In this document: positions 1-5,196 of the stretch, piece after piece
How the letters are laid out: the number at the start of each line of letters is the position of its first letter
How positions within the stretch are numbered: position 1 is the first letter of the stretch
Origin: Fimenecus sp045613685
GTDB taxonomy: Bacteria > Bacillota > Clostridia > Oscillospirales > Acutalibacteraceae
Assembly: GCA_045613685.1 (NCBI GenBank)
Contig: JAZLBL010000045.1
Location: 1 to 5,314 of the forward strand
Direction: 5' to 3'
DNA: 5,314 bases
Program-made: the position numbers and the translations under genes
Notes under the pieces: generated by a model
Database searches by the model: none
Seen by the model: the letters and a program-made list of their open reading frames with translations, nothing else
Told to the model about the DNA's origin: nothing

Positions 1-18
1 GAATATACAGTTAAATAA
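1..18 (+). CDS. Possible 3' end of an upstream hydrogenase-operon cistron (partial)
   Basis: Read in frame 1 the window opens with five sense codons (EYTVK) and a TAA at 16-18, just before the hydB Shine-Dalgarno. In related operons the gene before hydB usually encodes a NuoE-like HydC or a small [2Fe-2S] thioredoxin-like ferredoxin, and no promoter fits in the 30 bases before hydB, so an upstream cistron is expected. The frame is not certain: frame 2 stays open to a TAA at 29-31 that would overlap the hydB ATG, and frame 3 stops at 12-14. Too little sequence is present to identify the product. Confidence 0.3.
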   Translation, partial: EYTVK

Positions 19-26
19 GGAGGAAA
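17..26 (+). promoter_or_regulatory. Shine-Dalgarno of hydB
   Basis: AAGGAGGAAA is a near-perfect anti-16S match, with 7 nt between its last G (23) and the ATG at 31. It fixes the hydB start and fits a highly translated gene. Confidence 0.85.
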
Positions 27-30
27 CATA

Positions 31-1818
31 ATGTATCGTTCACACGTACTTGTTTGCGGCGGTACCGGTTGTACCTCTTCAAACAGCCAGGCAATTATTG
101 AGGCTCTTGAAACTCAGATTGCTGAAAAGGGACTCAGTGAAGAAATCAAAGTTATCAGAACAGGTTGTTTTGGTCTTTGTGCTCTTGGTCCAATTATGAT
201 TGTTTACCCAGAAGGAAGTTTCTATTCACAGGTTAAGGTTGAAGATATTCCTGAAATCGTTGAAGAACACCTTCTTAAAGGTAGAATTGTTACTCGTCTT
301 CTCTATGATGAAACAGTAACACCAGACGAAATCAAATCTCTTAATGACACAACATTCTATGCAAAGCAGGAACGTGTTGCTCTTCGCAACTGTGGTGTTA
401 TTGACCCAGAGAATATTGATGAGTACATAGCTTATGACGGCTATCAGGCACTTGCAAAGTGTTTGACAGAATACACACCTGAACAGGTTATTCAGATTGT
501 TAAAGATTCAGGACTTCGTGGCCGTGGCGGCGGCGGATTCCCAACAGGTCTTAAATGGAGCTTTACAGCTGCTAATGCTGCTGACCAGAAATATGTTGTT
601 TGTAATGCTGACGAAGGTGACCCAGGTGCATTCATGGACCGTTCAGTTCTTGAAGGTGACCCACACTGCATTATCGAAGCTATGGCTATTTGTGGTTATG
701 CAACAGGCGCTACTGAAGGTTATGTTTATGTTCGTGCTGAATACCCAATCGCAGTTAACAGACTTCAGATTGCTATTGACCAGGCTAAAGAATATGGTCT
801 TCTCGGTAAAAACATTTTCGATTCAGGTTTCGACTTTGACCTTCACATCCGTCTTGGTGCTGGTGCTTTCGTTTGTGGTGAAGAAACAGCTCTTATGACA
901 TCAATCGAAGGTAATCGTGGTGAGCCAAGACCTCGTCCTCCATACCCAGCAGTTAAAGGTCTTTTCGGCAAACCAACAACAGAAAACAACGTTGAAACAT
1001 TTGCAAATATCCCACAGATTATTCTCAAAGGTGCTGATTGGTTCGCATCAATGGGTACAGAAAAATCAAAGGGTACAAAAGTATTTGCTCTTGGTGGTAA
1101 AATCAACAATACAGGTCTTGTTGAAGTTCCAATGGGTACAACACTCCGTGAAGTTATCGACGAAATCGGTGGCGGCATTCCAAACGGTAAGAAATTCAAG
1201 GCTGCTCAGACAGGTGGTCCTTCAGGTGGTTGTATTCCTGCATCTCTTATGGATACACCAATCGACTATGATAACCTTACAGCAATCGGTTGTATGATGG
1301 GTTCAGGTGGTCTTATCGTTATGGACGAAGACAACTGTATGGTTGACATTGCTAAGTTCTTCCTTGACTTCACAGTTGATGAATCTTGCGGTAAATGTAC
1401 ACCTTGCCGTGTTGGTACAAAGAGACTTCGTGAAATGCTTGAAAAGATTACAGATGGTAAAGCAACTCTCGAAGACCTTGATAAACTTGAAGAGCTTTGC
1501 TACTACATCAAAGAAAACTCACTCTGCGGTCTTGGACAAACTGCTCCAAACCCTGTTCTTGCAACACTTAAATTCTTCCGTGAAGAATATATCGCTCACA
1601 TTGTTGACAAAACTTGTCCAGCAGGTGTTTGTAAGAAACTTGTTAAATATGAAATCGTTGCTGACGCTTGTAAGGGTTGTACACTCTGTTCAAGAAAGTG
1701 CCCAGTTGGTGCTATCAGCGGTACAGTTAAAAATCCACACACAATCGATACAAATAAATGTATCAAGTGTGGCGTATGTATCGATTCTTGTAAGTTCGGC
1801 GCAATTATTAAAAAGTAA
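31..1818 (+). CDS. hydB: HydB, NuoF-like flavoprotein subunit of an electron-bifurcating [FeFe] hydrogenase (NADH dehydrogenase subunit)
   Basis: This 595-residue cytosolic subunit would exchange electrons between NAD(H) and the hydrogenase via FMN and Fe-S clusters. In known HydABC complexes, H2 turnover is coupled to both NAD(H) and ferredoxin. Visible domains in order: an N-terminal thioredoxin-like [2Fe-2S] domain (C9, C14, C46, C50); a NuoF core with the glycine-rich FMN/NADH motif GLRGRGGGGFPTG (161-173), the FMN motif NADEGDPGAFMDR (192-204) and GAGAFVCGEETAL (276-288); an SLBB-type domain (about 349-400); the NuoF-type [4Fe-4S] site (C453, C456, C459, C499); and a C-terminal 2[4Fe-4S] ferredoxin domain (C547, C550, C553, C557 and C577, C580, C583, C587). 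The extra pair C529/C534 (CPAGVC) precedes the ferredoxin domain. Length is close to other HydB proteins (about 600-630), so it looks intact. The fused N- and C-terminal cluster domains separate it from plain complex I NuoF. It lies 15 nt before hydA in the same operon. Leucine codons are almost all CTT/CTC, suggesting strong expression. Confidence 0.95.
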   Translation: MYRSHVLVCGGTGCTSSNSQAIIEALETQIAEKGLSEEIKVIRTGCFGLCALGPIMIVYPEGSFYSQVKVEDIPEIVEEHLLKGRIVTRLLYDETVTPDEIKSLNDTTFYAKQERVALRNCGVIDPENIDEYIAYDGYQALAKCLTEYTPEQVIQIVKDSGLRGRGGGGFPTGLKWSFTAANAADQKYVVCNADEGDPGAFMDRSVLEGDPHCIIEAMAICGYATGATEGYVYVRAEYPIAVNRLQIAIDQAKEYGLLGKNIFDSGFDFDLHIRLGAGAFVCGEETALMTSIEGNRGEPRPRPPYPAVKGLFGKPTTENNVETFANIPQIILKGADWFASMGTEKSKGTKVFALGGKINNTGLVEVPMGTTLREVIDEIGGGIPNGKKFKAAQTGGPSGGCIPASLMDTPIDYDNLTAIGCMMGSGGLIVMDEDNCMVDIAKFFLDFTVDESCGKCTPCRVGTKRLREMLEKITDGKATLEDLDKLEELCYYIKENSLCGLGQTAPNPVLATLKFFREEYIAHIVDKTCPAGVCKKLVKYEIVADACKGCTLCSRKCPVGAISGTVKNPHTIDTNKCIKCGVCIDSCKFGAIIKK

Positions 1819-1824
1819 GGAGAG
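1817..1824 (+). promoter_or_regulatory. Shine-Dalgarno of hydA, overlapping the hydB stop
   Basis: AAGGAGAG begins inside the hydB stop codon (TAA 1816-1818). GGAG (1819-1822) lies 11 nt before the hydA ATG, a slightly long spacing. The overlap means ribosomes finishing hydB sit on the hydA initiation site, consistent with coupled, balanced synthesis of the two subunits. Confidence 0.75.
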
Positions 1825-1833
1825 TGCTAAATT

Positions 1834-3567
1834 ATGGTAAACATTAAAATTAACGACAAATCATATTCTGTACCAAAGGGTAGCACAATCCTTGAAGCTG
1901 CTCGTTATGCAGGTATAGAAATCCCTACACTTTGCTACCTTAAAGATATTAACGAAATCGGGGCATGCCGTATCTGTATGGTAGAAGTTAAGGGTGCAAG
2001 AAGTCTTGTTACTGCTTGCGTATTCCCAGTTGCAGAGGGAATGGAAATTTACACAAACACAGAAAAGGTTAGACATTCAAGAAAAATGACTCTTGAACTC
2101 ATCCTTTCAACTCACGATAGAAAATGTCTCTCATGTGTTCGTAGCGGTAGCTGTGAACTTCAGAAACTCTGCAAAGAGTTCGGCGTTGAAGATGAAGGAA
2201 GATTTGATGGCGAAATCATTAAATACAACTTTGATGACTCAGCAGCACACATGGTTAGAGATAACAACAAATGTATCGTTTGCCGTCGTTGTATCGCAGC
2301 TTGCGACCAGCAGGGAATTTCAGTTATCGGTGCTAACGCTCGTGGTTTTGATACTCACGTAAGCTCAGCATTTGATAAAGACCTTGCAGACGTTTCTTGT
2401 ATCTCTTGTGGTCAGTGTATCGTTAACTGTCCAACAGGTGCAATCGTTGAAAAAGACAACACAGCTGAAGTTTTTGCAGCAATCAATGACCCTGAAAAGT
2501 TTGTTATTGTTCAGACAGCTCCATCAATCCGTGCAACACTCGGTGAAGCATTCGGTATGCATATCGGTACAAATGTTGAAGGTAAAATGGTTGCAGCACT
2601 TCGTCGTCTTGGTTTCGATAAAGTTTTCGATACAGACTTTGCTGCTGACCTTACAATTATGGAAGAAGCTAACGAACTTCTTGACAGAGTTCAGAATGGT
2701 GGCACTCTTCCAATGATTACATCTTGCTCACCAGGTTGGATTAAGTATTGTGAGCATTACTATCCAGACCAAATCGGCCACCTTTCAAGCTGTAAATCAC
2801 CACAACAGATGTTTGGTGCAGTTATGAAGACATATTATGCTGAAAAGATGGGTATCGACCCTAAGAATATGTTTGTTGTTGGTATTATGCCTTGTACAGC
2901 AAAGAAATTCGAAACAAAGCGTGACGACCAGAATGCTTCAGGTTATCCTGATGTTGACGTTGCTCTTACAACAAGAGAATTGGCTCGTATGATTGAAACA
3001 GCAGGTATCTTCTTCCCACATCTTCCTGATGAAACATTTGACCAACCATTCGGCGAAAGCACAGGCGCATCAACAATCTTCGGTGCAACAGGTGGTGTTA
3101 TGGAAGCTGCTCTTCGTACAGCAGTTGAAAAGCTCACAGGCGAAACACTCGAAGACGTTGACTTCACAGAAGTTCGTGGTATGGAAGGCGTTAAAGAAGC
3201 AGAATATGATGTAGCAGGCAAGAAGATTAAGGTTGCTATTGCTTCTGGCACAAAGAATGCAAAAGTTCTTATGGACCAGATTAAAGCAGGCACAAGCGAA
3301 TATCTCTTCATCGAGATTATGGGTTGCCCAGGTGGTTGTATCAACGGTGGTGGCCAACCAATTCAGCACGCTGTTGTTCGTAACTTCGTTGACCTTAAAG
3401 CTCGTCGTGCAGAAGCTCTTTATACAGCTGACAGAAACAACGCAGTTAGAAAGTCACATGAAAACGAAGCAGTTAAGACTCTTTATACAGAGTATCTTGG
3501 CAAACCAGGTAGCCATAAGGCTCACGATATTCTTCACACATCTTATGTGGCAAGAAAGAAATATTAA
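1834..3567 (+). CDS. hydA: HydA, catalytic subunit of a group A [FeFe] hydrogenase
   Basis: This 577-residue cytosolic enzyme would catalyse 2H+ + 2e- = H2 at the H-cluster. The layout matches Clostridium pasteurianum CpI: an N-terminal [2Fe-2S] ferredoxin domain (C34, C45, C48, C62); a His-Cys3 [4Fe-4S] site (H94, C98, C101, C107); a 2[4Fe-4S] domain (C147, C150, C153, C157; C189, C192, C195, C199); then the H-domain. H-cluster motifs are TSCSPGW (296-302), MPCTAKKFE (352-360, C354) and EIMGCPGGCINGGGQP (494-509, C498, C502). From memory of CpI, H-domain residues align with a constant offset of -1. On that basis the proton path is conserved (C298, E278, E281, R285, S318), as are the H-cluster pocket residues Q324, K357 and F416. 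The oddity is S299, where classical enzymes have the second Cys of TSCC. The C-terminal accessory cluster domain of Thermotoga HydA is absent. Pairing with hydB points to the bifurcating, NAD-linked type. The start is fixed by the Shine-Dalgarno and by the ferredoxin domain beginning at once. Confidence 0.96.
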   Translation: MVNIKINDKSYSVPKGSTILEAARYAGIEIPTLCYLKDINEIGACRICMVEVKGARSLVTACVFPVAEGMEIYTNTEKVRHSRKMTLELILSTHDRKCLSCVRSGSCELQKLCKEFGVEDEGRFDGEIIKYNFDDSAAHMVRDNNKCIVCRRCIAACDQQGISVIGANARGFDTHVSSAFDKDLADVSCISCGQCIVNCPTGAIVEKDNTAEVFAAINDPEKFVIVQTAPSIRATLGEAFGMHIGTNVEGKMVAALRRLGFDKVFDTDFAADLTIMEEANELLDRVQNGGTLPMITSCSPGWIKYCEHYYPDQIGHLSSCKSPQQMFGAVMKTYYAEKMGIDPKNMFVVGIMPCTAKKFETKRDDQNASGYPDVDVALTTRELARMIETAGIFFPHLPDETFDQPFGESTGASTIFGATGGVMEAALRTAVEKLTGETLEDVDFTEVRGMEGVKEAEYDVAGKKIKVAIASGTKNAKVLMDQIKAGTSEYLFIEIMGCPGGCINGGGQPIQHAVVRNFVDLKARRAEALYTADRNNAVRKSHENEAVKTLYTEYLGKPGSHKAHDILHTSYVARKKY

Positions 3568-3583
3568 TTTCTGAATTAATAAT

Positions 3584-3623
3584 GACGGACAGTATAGAAA
3601 TGTACTGTCCGTCTTGTTTTTTT
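3584..3623 (+). terminator. Intrinsic terminator of the hydrogenase operon
   Basis: A perfect 11-bp stem (GACGGACAGTA 3584-3594 with TACTGTCCGTC 3603-3613) closes an 8-nt loop and runs directly into TTGTTTTTTT (3614-3623). It begins 17 bases after the hydA stop. The arms are much richer in GC than the surrounding AT-rich gap, which marks this as the operon end. Confidence 0.92.
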
Positions 3624-3639
3624 ATAAGATTTATTGTAT

Positions 3640-3645
3640 TATAAT
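3640..3645 (+). promoter_or_regulatory. Candidate -10 box for the mltG unit
   Basis: TATAAT, a perfect sigma-A -10 hexamer, lies 31 bases before the mltG ATG and just after the hydrogenase terminator. No good -35 box is at 16-18 bp: that position falls in the terminator T-tract, and the nearest TTG-containing hexamer (TTGTTT, 3614-3619) is 20 bp away. There is no extended -10 TG. The whole gap is AT-rich, so a chance match is possible, but a new promoter is needed here because of the strong terminator upstream. Confidence 0.4.
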
Positions 3646-3664
3646 AGTATATATCTTTAAGAAT

Positions 3665-3670
3665 AAAGGA
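3665..3670 (+). promoter_or_regulatory. Shine-Dalgarno deciding the mltG start
   Basis: AAAGGA sits 6 nt before the ATG at 3677. The same frame stays open upstream to a TTG at 3614, but that codon lies in the terminator T-tract and would add 21 residues ahead of a complete lipoprotein signal peptide. The ATG at 3677 is therefore the better start. Confidence 0.75.
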
Positions 3671-3676
3671 TTTACT

Positions 3677-4546
3677 ATGACAAAAAGAATTATTGCATTA
3701 TTGCTTGTGTTTTCATTTATCTTCTCATTTTCTGCTTGTAAAGGGGAGAATGAAATTGAAACAACAACTGAAAGCACAACTGAATCAACAACAGAAAGCA
3801 CAACACAGGTGCCAACAGTAAAAGTTACAATACCAGAAGGATATACACTTGTTAAAATATCTTGGCTTTTAGAAGAAAAAGGACTTTGCACATCAAAAGA
3901 TTTTATTGACGCATGTCAAAACTATAAAGATTGGCTTGATTTGACTCAGTATCCGTTTTTGAACGACTTGCAGAATGCAGAGAATGTGTGTTTCTACCTT
4001 GAAGGATATTTCTTCCCGCTCACTTATGATATTCCTGAAAATGCAACAGCACAGGATATTATAAAAATGTTCTTGAATGGCACAAAGCAGAAATTTAACG
4101 ATATGTTTATGTTGTCAGTAGGGGAGTCACGCTTTAATCTTCACGAGTTGCTCACCTTGGCATCACTTATTGAGAAAGAAGCGTTCTTAGACGAACAAAG
4201 AGTAATGATTTCATCAGTTTTACACAACCGTCTTAATAAGAAGATGAAATTTCAATGCGACCCAACAGTTAAATATTGCATAGGTGTAATTGAGCTTGTT
4301 TATCCTGAAAAACTTGACCATTTCAAATACTATTATAATACTTATCGTTGTGATGGGCTTATGGCAGGACCAATCTGTAATCCGGGAATGGCATCAATCG
4401 AGGCAGCACTTAACCCTGCTGATACAAATTATCTCTATTTTATTGTGGGCACAGTCGAGCCTTATGAGGCAAAATACTCAGAAACTTATGCAGAACATTC
4501 AAAGTTCTGGAATGCAAATAAAGACAGATTGACAGGTAAGGGGTAA
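3677..4546 (+). CDS. mltG: MltG/YceG-family endolytic murein transglycosylase, lipoprotein form
   Basis: This 289-residue protein would cut nascent glycan strands at the outer face of the membrane, ending their elongation. The N-terminus is a lipoprotein signal: K3/R4, a hydrophobic stretch (about 5-18), then lipobox FSAC with C21 as the probable lipidated residue. A Thr/Glu/Ser linker follows (about 28-44) with three TTES units, then a LysM-like subdomain beginning near VTIPEGYTL (50-58). The YceG catalytic domain carries LLTLASLIEKEA (158-169), where the essential Glu is expected in the EKE segment (E166 by alignment from memory), DPTV (195-198), NTY (221-223), AGPICNPG (230-237) and EAALNPADTNYLYF (from 242). 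Known MltG proteins are typically about 330-380 residues with an N-terminal transmembrane helix, so this one is short and anchored differently. CDPTV has Cys where S/T is usual. Codon use differs from hydBA, with many TTG/TTA leucines. The gene is followed after 2 nt by the XRE regulator. Family assignment is secure; lipidation is inferred. Confidence 0.9.
   Translation: MTKRIIALLLVFSFIFSFSACKGENEIETTTESTTESTTESTTQVPTVKVTIPEGYTLVKISWLLEEKGLCTSKDFIDACQNYKDWLDLTQYPFLNDLQNAENVCFYLEGYFFPLTYDIPENATAQDIIKMFLNGTKQKFNDMFMLSVGESRFNLHELLTLASLIEKEAFLDEQRVMISSVLHNRLNKKMKFQCDPTVKYCIGVIELVYPEKLDHFKYYYNTYRCDGLMAGPICNPGMASIEAALNPADTNYLYFIVGTVEPYEAKYSETYAEHSKFWNANKDRLTGKG
3764..3805 (+). repeat. 12-bp degenerate tandem repeat encoding the TTES linker of MltG
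   Basis: Three full units (ACAACTGAAAGC, ACAACTGAATCA, ACAACAGAAAGC at 3764-3799) and half a unit (ACAACA, 3800-3805) run in frame and encode TTES three times plus TT. The repeat forms the flexible, acidic and hydroxyl-rich spacer between the lipid anchor and the catalytic region. Copy number could vary between strains without breaking the frame. Confidence 0.75.
4537..4543 (+). promoter_or_regulatory. Shine-Dalgarno of the XRE regulator, inside mltG
   Basis: TAAGGGG lies in the last two sense codons of mltG plus one preceding base, 5 nt before the ATG at 4549. Together with the 2-nt intergenic gap this suggests translational coupling of the two genes. Confidence 0.7.
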
Positions 4547-4548
4547 TT

Positions 4549-5112
4549 ATGAACATAAAGTTAGCAAACAGACTTGTAGAACTTAGAAAAGAAAATAAAT
4601 TATCCCAAGAAGCGCTTGCAGAGAAATTGGGACTTAGCCGTCAGTCAATCTCAAAGTGGGAGAGAGCAGAAGCTTCACCTGATACAGATAATCTCATTGC
4701 TCTCGCAGAACTTTATGGAATGAGCCTTGACGAGCTTTTGGGTAATGAGCCTGTCAAAGCAGAAAAGACCGAAGAAAAACAAAAGAAAAAAGATAACAAA
4801 CTCTTAAAATTCTCACCAATATTATTGCTTGTAGCAGTTGCAGTTTATGCAGTTGGTGGCATTGCAATAGGTGGCAAATGGTGGGGGACGGCATGGGTGA
4901 TATTCACATTGGTATTATCATTCACACTCTATTCTGCATCAAAATCAGTTGCAAAGCGTGGTGTTAGAATCGCATTGACAACAGTTTCGACCATATTGGC
5001 AACAGCATCAATTTATGTGTTGTTGGGAATGTTGTTCTCACTCTGGAACATCGCTTGGATAGTCTTTCTTCTCATCCCAGCACATATTTACATATCAATA
5101 ATCAAAAAATAA
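4549..5112 (+). CDS. XRE-family helix-turn-helix regulator with C-terminal membrane domain
   Basis: This 187-residue protein is a probable membrane-tethered transcription regulator. Residues about 4-64 form an HTH_3/XRE DNA-binding domain close to the family consensus: RLVELRKENKLSQEALAEKL (8-27), recognition-helix region SRQSISKWERA (30-40) and the ending SLDELLG (59-65). A charged Lys/Glu linker (about 66-85) follows, then about four hydrophobic segments (roughly 88-108, 111-129, 141-163, 165-184) separated by short basic loops such as SKSVAKRGVR (131-140). Such HTH-plus-membrane proteins are common in Firmicutes, often without known ligands, and I do not recognise a named subfamily for the membrane part. 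The ATG is fixed by the Shine-Dalgarno and by the HTH beginning within a few residues. The gene is joined to mltG by a 2-nt gap and ends in a terminator 7 bases after its stop. A role in sensing envelope state or controlling this unit is inference from context only. Confidence 0.92.
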   Translation: MNIKLANRLVELRKENKLSQEALAEKLGLSRQSISKWERAEASPDTDNLIALAELYGMSLDELLGNEPVKAEKTEEKQKKKDNKLLKFSPILLLVAVAVYAVGGIAIGGKWWGTAWVIFTLVLSFTLYSASKSVAKRGVRIALTTVSTILATASIYVLLGMLFSLWNIAWIVFLLIPAHIYISIIKK

Positions 5113-5119
5113 AAATGTA

Positions 5120-5149
5120 GAGAGGGTACAAGATACCCTCTCATTTTTT
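5120..5149 (+). terminator. Intrinsic terminator of the mltG-XRE unit
   Basis: A perfect 9-bp stem (GAGAGGGTA 5120-5128 with TACCCTCTC 5134-5142) has a 5-nt CAAGA loop and is followed by A then six T (5144-5149). An A-run upstream (from 5111) can pair with the T-run beyond a 3-nt bulge, so some activity on the opposite strand is also possible. Confidence 0.88.
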
Positions 5150-5153
5150 ATGC

Positions 5154-5169
5154 ACAAATTTGAATTTGT
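5154..5169. repeat. Short AT-rich palindrome, function unknown
   Basis: ACAAATT (5154-5160) and AATTTGT (5163-5169) are perfect inverted arms around a TG centre. A wider pair, ATGCAC (5150-5155) and GTGCAT (5184-5189), surrounds it. It has no T-run and no gene follows within the window, so it is neither an obvious terminator nor an operator with a clear target. It may be part of the flank of the repeat element that follows. Such AT-rich palindromes also arise by chance. Confidence 0.45.
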
Positions 5170-5196
5170 CGGGCTCTTTTAAAGTGCATTTACTTT

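Noticed and set aside
843..1199. Open reading frame of 118 codons on the minus strand inside hydB
   Set aside because: It lies fully antisense to a well-conserved part of hydB, has no recognisable domain, and is explained by the biased codon use of the real gene.
497..1840. Plus-strand alternative-frame ORFs within hydB, including one crossing into hydA
   Set aside because: They overlap the correct frame throughout and have the Val/Leu/Gln-rich look of out-of-frame reading of GTT/CTT/ACA codons. No frameshift is needed, because hydB is complete.
2719..2739. HydA as an inactive or sensory hydrogenase because of the TSCSPGW motif
   Set aside because: Sensory types usually lose the proton-shuttle Cys (TSCC first Cys to Ala) and carry a PAS domain. 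Here that Cys, the proton-path acids and the other three cluster Cys are kept, and the gene is coupled to hydB, so a catalytic role is far more likely.
2943..3369. Two minus-strand open frames inside hydA
   Set aside because: Both are antisense to H-cluster coding sequence with intact motifs; composition is shadow-like and no credible ribosome site or domain is seen.
3614..3676. Upstream TTG start extending mltG by 21 residues
   Set aside because: The TTG lies in the T-tract of the hydrogenase terminator, has no Shine-Dalgarno, and would bury the lipoprotein signal. The ATG at 3677 has AAAGGA at the right distance.
3568..3676. Riboswitch or leader RNA before mltG
   Set aside because: After the terminator only about 50 AT-rich bases remain before the ATG, with no structured or conserved-looking elements.
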